A DNA stretch of 64,000 nucleotides from Arthrobacter sp. U41. Lineage in GTDB: Bacteria > Actinomycetota > Actinomycetes > Actinomycetales > Micrococcaceae. The stretch lies in NCBI RefSeq assembly GCF_001750145.1, contig NZ_CP015732.1, forward strand, positions 2,542,001-2,606,000. Reading direction: 5' to 3'. The notes beneath the pieces were generated by a model, which searched no databases, was not told the origin of the DNA, and saw only the letters and a list, made by a program, of their open reading frames with translations. The first letter of the stretch is position 1; the number at the start of each line of letters is the position of its first letter. This document shows positions 16,545 through 26,694 of the stretch, in pieces. The position numbers were made by a program, and so were the translations under genes.

Positions 16545-17874
16545 GAAAGTCCACCAGGACACCGGCCTCCTGGACGAAGAGCCGTCCCAGGTTCCGGACG
16601 CCGTCGTCGAGACCGCCAGCCTCCAGGAAGCCGTCCTCGATTCCGTGGCCGACCCGGTTGAGGAGGACGCCGAGGACGGTGCCGCCAACGCCCAGGCATG
16701 GCTTCCCGATTCCGCGGACACCGACGTCACGGTGGAACCGGGACCGGACGCCGACGACGACTCCGACTCCGACGACGACGAAGGGTCCCACGGCGCGGAA
16801 CCCGGCGCCGCCGCGCCCCCCACCGGCACCTTGTCCGCCGAACGCATCGCGCTCAAAGCCCTCGAACAGCGGCTGCTCGGCGGCGAACGCAAGCTCCGCC
16901 GGCGTGAAGTCGCGTCCGGCGCCGGGCTCTCGCTGCTCTCCGCCCGCAAACTCTGGCGGGCCCTGGGCTTTCCCAACATCGGCGACGAGGACGTTGCCTT
17001 CACCGAACGCGACCAGGCCGCGCTGACCATCATTGTGAACCTGGTCCGCGCCGGCAAGCTCACCGAGGAAGCCGCGATTTCCGTCACCCGCGCCATCGGA
17101 CAGATGACGGACCGCATGGTGGTCTGGCAGATCGAGGCCCTCGTCGAGGACATGGTCCACCAGCAGGGCGTCACCGACGCCGTTGCCCGCAAACACCTGG
17201 TCAGCGAGCTGCCCTCGCTGGTGGACGCGCTGGAGGAAATGCTGCTTTACTCCTGGCGCCGCCAGCTCAACGCCGGGGTCCAGCGCCTGGCCGTCCGCGC
17301 CGAGGCCGGGCTGGCGTCCAGCGAGGAGGGCCGCGAAGGCGACGAGGACGACGCCCCGCTCCCGCTGGCCCGGGCGGTCGGCTTCGCTGACCTGGTTTCC
17401 TACACCAGCCTTTCCCGCCGGATGAACGAAAAGACCCTCGCCCAGCTGGTGCAGCGCTTCGAGAACAAGTGCGCCGAAATCATTTCCGTGGGCGGCGGAC
17501 GCCTCGTCAAGACGGTCGGCGACGAAGTCCTCTACATAGCGGAAACCCCGGCGGCCGGGGCCGAAATCTCGCTGGCACTGTGCCAGGCCTTCACCGACGA
17601 CGAAATCCTGCCCGAGGCGCGCGTCGCCATGGTCTGGGGCCGCATCCTCTCCCGCCTGGGCGACATCTACGGGCCCACGGTCAACCTGGCCGCGCGGCTC
17701 ACCGCCCTGGCGGATCCCGGCACCGTGCTGGTGGACTCGATGACCGCCGCCGCGCTGGAAAACGACGAACGATTCGTCCTGCTGCCGCGGCCGGCCGAGG
17801 ACGTCCGCGGCTTCGGCGAAATCCACCCGGTCCAGCTGCAGCGGGGCAGCGGCCGCGGACTCGTCCTGGATTAA
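16534..17874 (+). CDS. Class III adenylate/guanylate cyclase with N-terminal regulatory region
   Basis: A protein of about 446 residues. Residues 1-110 are acidic and disordered. Residues 110-270 form a helical region (RKLRRREVASGAGLSLLSA, a MerR/HTH-like start), and the catalytic domain follows (about 285-440). Metal and substrate residues are visible: VGFADLVSYT (first metal Asp), VKTVGDEVLY (second metal Asp), and GDIYGPTVNLAARL with the transition-state Asn and Arg. Actinobacterial relatives make cAMP; I cannot tell cAMP from cGMP by eye. The ATG at 16534 is preceded by GAAGGTGGAAGAG and overlaps the PH gene by 11 bases. The N-terminal helical part may sense a ligand or DNA. Confidence 0.88.
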   Translation: MSAEKVHQDTGLLDEEPSQVPDAVVETASLQEAVLDSVADPVEEDAEDGAANAQAWLPDSADTDVTVEPGPDADDDSDSDDDEGSHGAEPGAAAPPTGTLSAERIALKALEQRLLGGERKLRRREVASGAGLSLLSARKLWRALGFPNIGDEDVAFTERDQAALTIIVNLVRAGKLTEEAAISVTRAIGQMTDRMVVWQIEALVEDMVHQQGVTDAVARKHLVSELPSLVDALEEMLLYSWRRQLNAGVQRLAVRAEAGLASSEEGREGDEDDAPLPLARAVGFADLVSYTSLSRRMNEKTLAQLVQRFENKCAEIISVGGGRLVKTVGDEVLYIAETPAAGAEISLALCQAFTDDEILPEARVAMVWGRILSRLGDIYGPTVNLAARLTALADPGTVLVDSMTAAALENDERFVLLPRPAEDVRGFGEIHPVQLQRGSGRGLVLD

Positions 17875-18029
17875 GGGCCTCTGAACTGCATCGATGCCGG
17901 CCCTGCCGGAGCTGACCCCGCCAGGGTTTCTCTAATCGATGGCTAATATGCGATAGTCGTAGCATCTGGCACCAGCACGGGCGATGCCCCCTGCCTGGCG
18001 GCCGTGACCTTCTGGGGGACACACCACAC

Positions 18030-21000
18030 ATGAAGACCTTCCTTTCCGCCCTGCGGCCAAAAACCCGCCGGCCGGGTGCGGCAGGCCCGCTGACCGGCCG
18101 CTTCACCGCACGGCGAAAGCGCTTCCTGGCAGGAACCGGGCTCGCTGCCGCCTCCGCGGTCCTCATCACCGGCGCCATCATCTATCCCGGGTTCAAGACC
18201 ACTGAGGTGGAGCTGAACGACGGCGGAGTGTGGGTGGTGTCGAAGTCGAAGAATGCGGTGGGGCGGCTGAATTACCCGTCGCGGGTGCTGGACGGGGCGG
18301 TGACGCCGGCGTCGGCGACGTTTGATGTGCTCCAGGATGCCGGGACGGTGTTCGTGGATGACACTGCCGGGTCGACGTTGAACCAGGTGTCGGCGGCGCA
18401 GATGCGTTTGGGCGGGGACAAGAAGCTGCCGGGTTCGGCGGCGGTGAGTTTCGGGTCGAAGGTCATTTCGGTGACGGATGCGGCCAAGGGCCGGGTCTGG
18501 GCGCTGTCGCCGTCGACGGTGACGGGTTTTGACGAGGAGAATTCCGAGCCGGTCCTGGCGGGGTCTGCCGGGACCGTGTCGGCGGTGGGTGCTGATGACC
18601 GGATCTACAGTGCGGATCCGAAGTCCGGGCAGGTCACGGTGACGACGGTGGATGCCGAGGGTGGGCGCACAGACGCGAAGGTGAGCACGTGGGACGGGCT
18701 CAAGGGTGCGGGGGACCTGCAGCTGGCGGTCGTGGGGGACCAGCCGGTGGTGCTCGATGCGGGCCGGGGGAAGCTGTTTCTTCCGGGCGGGCGTGAACTG
18801 GCGCTGGCGGATGCGCGGGATGCGAAGCTGCAGCTCTCGGGTCCGGCTGCGGATGCGGTTGCGGTCGCGACGCCGAAGGCGCTGCTGAAGCAGCCGCTGG
18901 ACGGTTCGACGGCGAAGACGGTCACGTTCGGCGGGCAGGGGGTTCCGGCGGCGCCGGTGCAGCTGGCCGGGTGCATCCATGCGGCGTGGTCGGGGGCAAA
19001 CAAATACGTCCGTGAGTGCGTGAACGATGCCGATGACAAGACCGTGGACGTGCCCAAGGCCTCGGCGTCGCCGAGCTATGTGTTCCGGGTGAACCGGGAC
19101 TTGGTGGTCCTCAACGACGTGAACTCCGGCAATGTCTGGCTGGTGAACCAGAACATGCAGCTGGTCAACAACTGGGACGACGTCATCCCGCCGCAGCAGA
19201 CCTCGGACGACGCGGACAAGGACTCCGCCGACGAGGTCCAGCAGACCGTGCTCCCGGACCGCACCAAACCCAACAGCGCGCCCGCCGCCAAACCCGATAC
19301 CTTCGGCGTGCGCGCCGGCAAGACCACCATCCTGCCCGTGCTGGACAACGACACCGACCCGGACGGCGACATCCTCACCGTCCGCAGCCCGGACCCGCTC
19401 AGCTCCGGGCTGCTGGCGCCCATCTACGGCGCCACCGGCTTCCAGATCAGCGTCGGGGCGGACAAGTCCGGACCGGAAACCTTCAAATACGCGGTCGACG
19501 ACGGCCGCGGACTCTCCGCCAGCGCCGACGTGACCCTCAACATCGTGCCGCCGGGGGAGAACGCCGCCCCGCGGCAAAAACCCAACCGCAACACCACGCT
19601 CGTGGTGCAGTCCGGCAAGATCGTCAGCCAGAACATCCTCCCCGACTGGATCGACCCCGACGGCGACGATCTCTTCGTCGTCGGCGCGGCCAGCAGCGAC
19701 CCCCGCGACCAGGTCAAGGTCCGGCCCGACGGCCTGCTCAGCTTCCAGGATGCCGGCTCCGAGCCCGGCCGCAAGACCGTCACGGTCACCGTTTCGGACG
19801 GCCGCTCCACCGCCGAAGGCAAGGTCACCGTCGACGTCCGCGCCCCGGGGGCGCTGCCGCCGATCGCGAACGCGGACCACCTGGTCGCCGTCGCCGGGGT
19901 GGACACCGTCATCGCGCCGCTGAAGAACGACTCGGACCCCCTGGGCGGCGCCCTGCGCCTCGCGCAGGTCACCCCGGACGGGAACTCCACCGCCACCATG
20001 GGCGCGGACCAGCAGACCTTCACGTTCAACTCCACCGCCCAGGGCGCCCACTACGTCTCCTACCTGGTGACCAACGGACCGGCCAGCGCCCAGCAGCTGG
20101 TCCGCGTCGACGTCGTCCCCGGCGGCGGCGACGGCGCCCCGGTGGCGGTCCGGGACACCGCCCTGCTGCCCAGCGGCGGCAGCGTCCTGGTGGACGTTCT
20201 CGGCAACGACTCCGATCCCTCCGGCGGCATGCTCGTCGTGCAGTCGGTGACAGCGGCGGACGGACTGCCGGTGAGCGCTGCGGTGCTGGACCACTCCGTG
20301 GTCCGGATCACCGACGTCCGCGCGGAAGGCCAGCTCAGCGTCAAATACACCATCTCCAACGGCAAATCCTCCGCGAGCGGGGAGATCGCCGTCCTGGTGG
20401 TCCCCGCCCCCACGAAACTCCAGGCGCCGCAGGCCAAACCGGACGAGGCGACCGTGCGAGCCGGCGACGTCGTCACCATCCCGGTACTGGAAAACGACAC
20501 CGACCCCAACGGCGGAAAGCTCAGCCTGGAACCGGTGCTGGCCCAGCAGCCGGACGCCGCGGACGGCCGGATCTTCACCTCCGGCGGGATGCTGCGCTTC
20601 ATCGCCGGTGAGGTCCCGAAGACCGTCTACGCGATCTACAAGGTCACCAACGCCTCCGGACAGTCGGATTCCCAGCAGGTCACCATCCGCATCCGGGCCC
20701 GCGACGACGAACGCAACACCCGCCCGGAACCGAAAAACCTCACCGCCCGCGTGGTGGCCGGCATGACGGTGCGCATTCCCGTGCCGCTCGACGGCGTCGA
20801 CACCGACGGCGACTCCGTCCAGCTGACCGGCGTGGACAAGGCCCCCGCGATGGGCACGGCCGTGGTCAAGGACGGCTACCTCGAATTCACCGCCGCCGGC
20901 AACGCCGCCGGCACGGACACCTTCAGCTACCGCGTCCGGGACCGGATCGGCGCCGAAAACACCGGCACCGTCATCGTCGGGATCGCGCCGCAGGAAGCCA

Positions 21001-24000
21001 ACAACCAGAAACCCATCGCCGTGGACGACGCGGTGGACGTCCGGCCCGGCCGCAAGATCGCCGTCGAGGCCCTCGCCAACGACTCGGACCCGGACGGGGA
21101 CCCGGTCAGCCTGGTCAGCAACGGTTTCGAGGCCCGCCCCGAGCTCGGGGTCGAGCCCGCCGACGGCGGCAAGGTGCTCCTCACCGCCCCCGGTGCCGCC
21201 GGCAACGAAAGCGTCAGCTACAAGATCCAGGACGACAAAAAAGCCCAGGGCAGCGCCGTGATCCGGGTCCGGGTCAGCCCGGACGCCGCCTTGAAGCTTC
21301 CCGTCGCCAAGGACGACGTGGTCACGCCCGCCGAGACGCTGGGCAAGTCCGCCGTCGACGTCCCCGTCCTGAAGAACGATTCGGATCCGGACGGCGTCGC
21401 CGCCGAACTCAAGATCAGCCTGCCGGACGGCAACCCGAACGCCCGCGCGGGCGACGGCAGTGTCCGGGTGGCCCTCGTGCCGAAGGACCAGTTGGTCCCG
21501 TACACTGTCACCGACGTCGACGGCCAAAGCGCGACGGCGGTCATCTGGGTCCCCGGCCAGGGCGAACAGCACCCCACGCTGGCCCGGACCGACGCCGTCG
21601 AAGTGATGGCGGGCAAGCAAATCGACCTGGACCTGAACGAATACGTCCGGGTCAGGGAGGGCCGCACCCCGCGGATCACCCAGGTGGACAACGTCCGGGT
21701 GCAGGGGGCCGACCCGCAGAACGTCGTGGCCGGAAACGGCGACAAGCTGCGCTACGCCGCGCTCGAGGACTACGTGGGCCCGGGCTCCGTCACGTTTGAA
21801 GTAACCGACGGCACCGGCCCGGATGACCCGCAGGGCCTCAAATCGACCCTCAGCGTCATCACCAGGGTGATTCCCGATCCGAACGCCAACCACCAGCCGA
21901 GCTTCAGCGGAGCGACGCTGGAGGTGCCGACGGCGGAATCCGCAAGCCTGGAGCTGGGCAACCTGGCCAAGGACGTGGACTCCGGCGACCAGGAGAAGCT
22001 CAGGTTCGAACTCGACGGCACGCTGCCGGAGGGCTTCAAGGCCGCCGTGGACGGCGGAACCCTGAAGGTCACCGCGGACTCCGGCAAGGCCGCAGGCTGG
22101 AAGGGCAGTATCCCGCTCAAGGTCACCGACGGCCGCTCCGAGCCGGTCAGGGCCAGCATCACGGCAACCGTCGTGGCCTCCAACCGCCCGCTGCCGGTCG
22201 CCAACGAGGACGTGATCGAGAAAGTCAACGCCGGCAAGACCGAGACCATCAACGTGCTCGCCAACGACTTCAACCCTTTCAGCGAGACCCCGCTGCGGAT
22301 TGTCGCGGCCACGGTGGAAACCGGCTCCGCCGCCGGACAGCCTGCCATTTCCGGCGACTCGATCACCGTGACCCCGGCCGCCGGCTTCAAGGGCGTGATG
22401 GTGCTGCGCTACACCGTGATGGACAAGACCGATGACGTGTCCCGGCAGACCGACGGCAGGGTCCGGATCACGGTCCGGGACAAGCCGGACGCCCCCTCGG
22501 CGCCGGCCGCCACGGACGTGCGCAGCCGGACCGCGGTGCTTAAATGGACTCCGCCCTCGGATAACGGAGCCACCATCAGCAAGTACACCGTGCGCTCGGC
22601 CGGCTTCAGCCAGGACTGCGCCACCACCACCTGCACGCTCAGCGGACTGACCAACGACGTCAAGTACGTCTTCACCGTCACCGCCACCAACGAGGTCGGG
22701 GAGTCGGTGCCGTCGCCGGCCTCCAACGAAATCCGGCCGGACGAGAAACCCTCGCCGCCGGAGGCCCCCACGGTCAAGGCCGGGGACAAGAACATGGTGA
22801 TCACCTGGCCCGCGGCAAAGACCGAAGGCTCCGCCGTGAAGAACTACAACCTGGAGATCTCCCCGCCGCCGGCCAGCGGCATCGCCGTGAAGAACGGCGT
22901 GGCCGGACTGAGCTACACCTGGCCCGGACTGACCAACGGAGTGCGGTACAAGGTCCGCGCCCAGGCCGTCAACGAACTCGGACCCTCCGACTGGGGACAG
23001 TACTCGGCCGAGGACAACCCGGCCGGCGTGCCCGCCGCCCCGGCAGCCCCGACGACGTCGGTCGCGTCCGCCGTGGGCACCTCCAACCAGCTGAAGGTGA
23101 ACTGGAGCGAGCCGAACACCAACGGCGACGCCATCAAGAGCTACTACGTCACCATGAGCGGCGGCGGAGGCGCCACCCAGACCCAGATGGTCGCCGGCAC
23201 GGTGAGGACCGCGAACTTCACCGCGAACAACTCCGAAACCGGCTACACCTTCACCGTCCAGGCCGAGAACAAGGCGGGCAAGGGTGCGGTCAGCGCCGCC
23301 TCGGCACCGCGCCGTGCCACCGGCAAGCTCGGCCAGGTCTCCGGCGTGAGCGCGACGGCGGCGGACACCGGCGGCGCGGGCCGGGCCGTGGTCATCAACT
23401 TCCGGGAACTCGACACGGCCGGACGGAACGGCTCCCAGCCCGGCGAGGTCAGCTACACCTACTACGCCAGCCCCAGCGGGAAGACCGGGGGGATCACTCC
23501 CGGCCAAAAGGTCGGCGGGTTCACCAACGGCACCCCCACCACGATCACCGTCACGGCCAACTCGTCCGTCGCGCCAAGCTCAGACGCCAGTACAGGGGCC
23601 ACCACCACGCCGTACGGCGCGCCCGGAACCCCCTCGGCGTCCGGACAGAACGGCGCCGAAAACCAGCGGAGCCTCAGCTTCAGCTGGAGCTCGCCGTCGA
23701 CGACGACCAACGACGTCGCCTACACCCAGATCAGCATCGACAACGGGGGCTGGGAACGGGTCGCCGCCTCGGGCAGCCGGACCATCAACACCGGCGGCTT
23801 CAGCGAGCCGCACTCCATCCGCGTGCAGACGGTCAACTCCCTCGGCACCGGCGGGCCGATCGCCTCGGCGTCCGCCCAGTCCGGCGCCGCGAAGACCCGC
23901 TGGAGCACCCGGCTCAACACCGGGATGGACCGCAGCTGCACCGACCTTCCCGGCGCCACGTCCTACGATCCGAATGCCTTCACCTGCGACGGCCAGGGCG

Positions 24001-24215
24001 GCTACGACCGGCCGTGGATGTCCCGCTTCGACTCCTTCGACGTCATGTGCTGGAAGCCGCACGGCACCCCGTACGGCGGTGACGGGCAGTGGTACTACAT
24101 CATGCGCGGCTCGCCGAACGCGACCCGGTGGATCAACTCCACGCACACCCTGATCGGCCCGCCCGCGCAGAGCGGCGTCCCGGGCTGCGACTTCCCGGTC
24201 GGAGCGACTCCATAG
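18030..24215 (+). CDS. Giant membrane-anchored Ig-like/fibronectin type III protein
   Basis: A 2061-residue surface protein, first gene of a ten-gene cluster. A basic cytoplasmic tail (1-32) is followed by one membrane anchor (FLAGTGLAAASAVLITGAII). Residues 55-400 form a beta-rich, possibly propeller-like domain. Residues 413-1480 hold about ten cadherin/Ig-like repeats marked by NDTDPDGD, NDSDPDGDP or NDTDPNGG, likely calcium-binding. Residues 1485-1950 hold four to five FN3 repeats. The end (1953-2061) is a four-cysteine, Trp/Tyr-rich domain. No LPXTG motif is present. It may be an adhesin, a structural periplasmic fibre, or the exterior part of the secretion-like machine encoded downstream; this is inference. 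Codon usage between about 18190 and 19085 is strikingly different (G-ending) from the rest. The leader 17875-18029 contains an AT-richer patch (17930-17970) but no convincing promoter. Confidence 0.9.
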   Translation: MKTFLSALRPKTRRPGAAGPLTGRFTARRKRFLAGTGLAAASAVLITGAIIYPGFKTTEVELNDGGVWVVSKSKNAVGRLNYPSRVLDGAVTPASATFDVLQDAGTVFVDDTAGSTLNQVSAAQMRLGGDKKLPGSAAVSFGSKVISVTDAAKGRVWALSPSTVTGFDEENSEPVLAGSAGTVSAVGADDRIYSADPKSGQVTVTTVDAEGGRTDAKVSTWDGLKGAGDLQLAVVGDQPVVLDAGRGKLFLPGGRELALADARDAKLQLSGPAADAVAVATPKALLKQPLDGSTAKTVTFGGQGVPAAPVQLAGCIHAAWSGANKYVRECVNDADDKTVDVPKASASPSYVFRVNRDLVVLNDVNSGNVWLVNQNMQLVNNWDDVIPPQQTSDDADKDSADEVQQTVLPDRTKPNSAPAAKPDTFGVRAGKTTILPVLDNDTDPDGDILTVRSPDPLSSGLLAPIYGATGFQISVGADKSGPETFKYAVDDGRGLSASADVTLNIVPPGENAAPRQKPNRNTTLVVQSGKIVSQNILPDWIDPDGDDLFVVGAASSDPRDQVKVRPDGLLSFQDAGSEPGRKTVTVTVSDGRSTAEGKVTVDVRAPGALPPIANADHLVAVAGVDTVIAPLKNDSDPLGGALRLAQVTPDGNSTATMGADQQTFTFNSTAQGAHYVSYLVTNGPASAQQLVRVDVVPGGGDGAPVAVRDTALLPSGGSVLVDVLGNDSDPSGGMLVVQSVTAADGLPVSAAVLDHSVVRITDVRAEGQLSVKYTISNGKSSASGEIAVLVVPAPTKLQAPQAKPDEATVRAGDVVTIPVLENDTDPNGGKLSLEPVLAQQPDAADGRIFTSGGMLRFIAGEVPKTVYAIYKVTNASGQSDSQQVTIRIRARDDERNTRPEPKNLTARVVAGMTVRIPVPLDGVDTDGDSVQLTGVDKAPAMGTAVVKDGYLEFTAAGNAAGTDTFSYRVRDRIGAENTGTVIVGIAPQEANNQKPIAVDDAVDVRPGRKIAVEALANDSDPDGDPVSLVSNGFEARPELGVEPADGGKVLLTAPGAAGNESVSYKIQDDKKAQGSAVIRVRVSPDAALKLPVAKDDVVTPAETLGKSAVDVPVLKNDSDPDGVAAELKISLPDGNPNARAGDGSVRVALVPKDQLVPYTVTDVDGQSATAVIWVPGQGEQHPTLARTDAVEVMAGKQIDLDLNEYVRVREGRTPRITQVDNVRVQGADPQNVVAGNGDKLRYAALEDYVGPGSVTFEVTDGTGPDDPQGLKSTLSVITRVIPDPNANHQPSFSGATLEVPTAESASLELGNLAKDVDSGDQEKLRFELDGTLPEGFKAAVDGGTLKVTADSGKAAGWKGSIPLKVTDGRSEPVRASITATVVASNRPLPVANEDVIEKVNAGKTETINVLANDFNPFSETPLRIVAATVETGSAAGQPAISGDSITVTPAAGFKGVMVLRYTVMDKTDDVSRQTDGRVRITVRDKPDAPSAPAATDVRSRTAVLKWTPPSDNGATISKYTVRSAGFSQDCATTTCTLSGLTNDVKYVFTVTATNEVGESVPSPASNEIRPDEKPSPPEAPTVKAGDKNMVITWPAAKTEGSAVKNYNLEISPPPASGIAVKNGVAGLSYTWPGLTNGVRYKVRAQAVNELGPSDWGQYSAEDNPAGVPAAPAAPTTSVASAVGTSNQLKVNWSEPNTNGDAIKSYYVTMSGGGGATQTQMVAGTVRTANFTANNSETGYTFTVQAENKAGKGAVSAASAPRRATGKLGQVSGVSATAADTGGAGRAVVINFRELDTAGRNGSQPGEVSYTYYASPSGKTGGITPGQKVGGFTNGTPTTITVTANSSVAPSSDASTGATTTPYGAPGTPSASGQNGAENQRSLSFSWSSPSTTTNDVAYTQISIDNGGWERVAASGSRTINTGGFSEPHSIRVQTVNSLGTGGPIASASAQSGAAKTRWSTRLNTGMDRSCTDLPGATSYDPNAFTCDGQGGYDRPWMSRFDSFDVMCWKPHGTPYGGDGQWYYIMRGSPNATRWINSTHTLIGPPAQSGVPGCDFPVGATP

Positions 24216-24226
24216 CCGCGCCAGGC

Positions 24227-24246
24227 CCGGCGGGACTTCCCGCCGG
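24227..24246. promoter_or_regulatory. Intercistronic hairpin between the giant gene and moxR
   Basis: CCGGCGGG-ACTT-CCCGCCGG, a perfect 8-bp stem 12 bases after the stop of the giant gene and 43 bases before the moxR start. With no U tract it is more likely a partial terminator or mRNA-stability element that sets a ratio between the first gene and the rest. Confidence 0.5.
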
Positions 24247-24288
24247 CGGCACCACGCTTTGTCACCATGAACAGAAGAGGATCCACCC

Positions 24289-25263
24289 ATGACCATGACC
24301 ACCGAACAGGCCGAATGGTTTTCCGGCACCTTCGAGAAGCTCGTCGCCAACGTCGGCCAGGCCGTGCTGGGCAAGGCCCACGTCATCCGCCTGACCTTCA
24401 CCGCGATGCTCGCCGAGGGGCATGTCCTCTTCGAGGACGCCCCGGGCACCGGCAAAACCTCGCTGGCCCGGGCCCTCGCGGCCACCGTCCAGGGCTCCAA
24501 CAACCGGATCCAGTTCACCCCGGACCTGCTGCCCTCGGACGTCACCGGCGTGACCATCTACGACCAGAAGACGCAGAAGTTCGAGTTCCATAAGGGACCG
24601 ATCTTCAACAACATCGTCCTGGCCGACGAAATCAACCGCGCCTCGCCCAAGACCCAGTCGGCGCTGCTGGAAGTCATGGAGGAATCCCGCGTTACCGTCG
24701 ATGGAACCACCTATGAGGCAGGCCGCCCGTTCATGGTGATGGCCACCCAGAACCCGATCGAGCAGGCCGGCACCTACCGGCTGCCCGAGGCCCAGCTGGA
24801 CCGCTTCCTGATGAAGACCTCCATCGGCTACCCGGACCACGCCTCCACCGTGCAGCTGCTCGGCGGCGCCAACCTCAAGGACCGCTCCAGGGACATCACC
24901 CCCGTCATCACCACCCAGGCGATCGCGGACATGGCCGACCTGGCCGCCACCACCCACGTGGACACCGCCGTGCTGGAATACATCTCCCGGCTCTGCAAGG
25001 AGACCCGCAACGCTCCGGAGACCCGCCTCGGCGTCTCCGTCCGCGGCGCCCTCGCCATGGTCCGCGCGGCCAAGGTCTGGGCCGCCAGCCAGGGACGCAA
25101 CTTCGTGCTGCCGGACGACATCAAGGACCTTGCCGCTGTCGTCTGGACCCACCGCTTCGTGATGGACCCGGAAGCCGAATTCTCCGGTGCGACCGCCGAG
25201 GCCGTGCTCAAGCGCGTCCTCGCCGAGGTCGCCGCGCCGCAGCAGCGCGCCTCCGTTGTTTAG
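24289..25263 (+). CDS. MoxR-family AAA+ ATPase
   Basis: A 324-residue MoxR/RavA-type ATPase, a chaperone-like unfoldase usually paired with DUF58 and transglutaminase-like membrane proteins, as here. Walker A is DAPGTGKTS (Lys56), Walker B is LADEINRASPKTQ, sensor 1 is ATQNPIEQAGTY, and the C-terminal lid contains GVSVRGALAMVRAAKVWA. The start has an AGAGGA ribosome site. Position 2 of the cluster suggests that it assembles or remodels the membrane complex encoded by its neighbours. The substrate is unknown. Confidence 0.94.
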   Translation: MTMTTEQAEWFSGTFEKLVANVGQAVLGKAHVIRLTFTAMLAEGHVLFEDAPGTGKTSLARALAATVQGSNNRIQFTPDLLPSDVTGVTIYDQKTQKFEFHKGPIFNNIVLADEINRASPKTQSALLEVMEESRVTVDGTTYEAGRPFMVMATQNPIEQAGTYRLPEAQLDRFLMKTSIGYPDHASTVQLLGGANLKDRSRDITPVITTQAIADMADLAATTHVDTAVLEYISRLCKETRNAPETRLGVSVRGALAMVRAAKVWAASQGRNFVLPDDIKDLAAVVWTHRFVMDPEAEFSGATAEAVLKRVLAEVAAPQQRASVV

Positions 25264-25362
25264 GAGCGCCGGCTAGCACCACCGGCCAGCAGCACGGCAT
25301 CACGCGCATCTCCCGGCAGCACCCCCGGCACCCATGAGCCCGGCACAAACAAAGGCACCCAT

Positions 25363-26694
25363 ATGTCCTCCAGCACTCCGCTGACCCGGCTTGCTGAACG
25401 CCTGCAACGGCCCTTCCACCGGGACGGCCGGCCCACGCGCCTGCATCCGGGCTCCCTCTGGGCCGAAGCCGGCGGCACGGCCCGGCTGGCCGTGGCACCG
25501 GCCTGGCGCGCCGTGCGCGGGCTCTGGCTGCGCTACGCGTGGCCTGTCCTCTCGGTAGTCAGCGCCCTGGGCTGGTTCATCCTCGCCGCGTCGGTCCTGC
25601 TGTGGACCTTCGGACAGGCGTTCGGCTGGCAGGAAGCCAAGGCCGCCGCGATCGCCGCGTTCGTGCTGTTCGTGCTCGCCGTCGGCTTTATCCTGGGCCG
25701 CTCCTCCTACGGTGTTGTGCTGGACCTGGCCCGCACCCGGGTGGCGGTGGGGGACAGCGCCGTCGGAAGCATTGCCGTCTCTAACACCTCGGCCCGCCCG
25801 CTGCTGCCCGCGGACCTGGAACTGCCGGTCGGAGCCGCCACCGCCGTGTTCCACCTGCCCCGGATGAAACCGCAGCAGGTCCACGAGGACCTGTTCACCA
25901 TCCCCACGGCGCGCCGCGCCGTCATTGTGGTGGGCCCGGTCCGCTCCGTCCGCGCCGACCCGCTGCACCTGCTGCGCCGCCAGGTGCTCTGGACCGAACC
26001 CGAGGACCTGTTCGTGCACCCGAAAACCACGGCCCTGGCCGGTTCGGCCGCCGGATTCATCCGCGACCTCGAGGGCATGCCCACCACCGACCTCTCCAGC
26101 GCCGACGTGTCCTTCCACGCGCTGCGAGACTACGTGCCGGGAGACGACCGGCGGCACATCCACTGGAAGACCACGGCCCGCACCAACAAGCTCATGGTCC
26201 GCCAGTTCGAGGAAACCCGCCGGGCACACCTCGCCATCTCGCTCTCGATCAACACGGACGAATACGCCTCCGAGGAGGAGTTCGAGCTGGCCATCTCCGC
26301 CGCCGCCTCGATCGGACGGCAGGCCATCCGCGAACAGCGCGACCTCGACGTGCTCACCCAAAAAGGCCCGCTGCGCTGCGAAACCGGCCGCAACATGCTC
26401 GATGACATGACCCGGATCGTCGGCGCCCCCCAGCGCCGGACCGCCGTCGACCTCGCCCGAAGCCTGGCGGACACCGTTCCCAACGCCTCCGTGGTGTTCC
26501 TGATCGTCGGCAGCAACGTCACCCCCACCCAGCTTCGCTCCGCTTCGGCCGCCGTGCCGCTGGGCGTCCGCAGCCTCGCCGTCCGGCTCCAATCCGGCGC
26601 CGCGCCGGCCCGGGCGAATATCGGGGACCTGACCGTGCTGACCCTCGGCGACCTCTCTGACCTGGCCATCGTGCTGAGGAAGGCGGCAGCATGA
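25363..26694 (+). CDS. DUF58 domain membrane protein
   Basis: A 443-residue partner of MoxR ATPases. It has a hydrophilic N-terminus, then two membrane helices (about residues 55-110: WPVLSVVSALGWFILAASVL and AAAIAAFVLFVLAVGFILG). A beta domain follows, and the DUF58 signature DYVPGDDRRHIHWKTTART appears at about residues 250-268. Relatives have a vWA-like fold after this motif. It overlaps the next gene by 4 bases (ATGA). MoxR-DUF58-TgpA trios occur widely; their biochemical role is only poorly understood. Confidence 0.92.
   Translation: MSSSTPLTRLAERLQRPFHRDGRPTRLHPGSLWAEAGGTARLAVAPAWRAVRGLWLRYAWPVLSVVSALGWFILAASVLLWTFGQAFGWQEAKAAAIAAFVLFVLAVGFILGRSSYGVVLDLARTRVAVGDSAVGSIAVSNTSARPLLPADLELPVGAATAVFHLPRMKPQQVHEDLFTIPTARRAVIVVGPVRSVRADPLHLLRRQVLWTEPEDLFVHPKTTALAGSAAGFIRDLEGMPTTDLSSADVSFHALRDYVPGDDRRHIHWKTTARTNKLMVRQFEETRRAHLAISLSINTDEYASEEEFELAISAAASIGRQAIREQRDLDVLTQKGPLRCETGRNMLDDMTRIVGAPQRRTAVDLARSLADTVPNASVVFLIVGSNVTPTQLRSASAAVPLGVRSLAVRLQSGAAPARANIGDLTVLTLGDLSDLAIVLRKAAA

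Noticed and set aside
17875..18029. Promoter of the giant gene (TAATAT 17944, GATAGT 17952)
   Set aside because: AT-rich hexamers are present but none has a -35 at a suitable distance, so I did not list a promoter.
17943..23507. 1854-codon open frame on the minus strand opposite the giant Ig/FN3 gene
   Set aside because: Composition is dominated by Gly, Arg, Val, Asp and His as expected for the antisense of C-ending codons; the plus-strand frame has a clear domain structure and a signal anchor.
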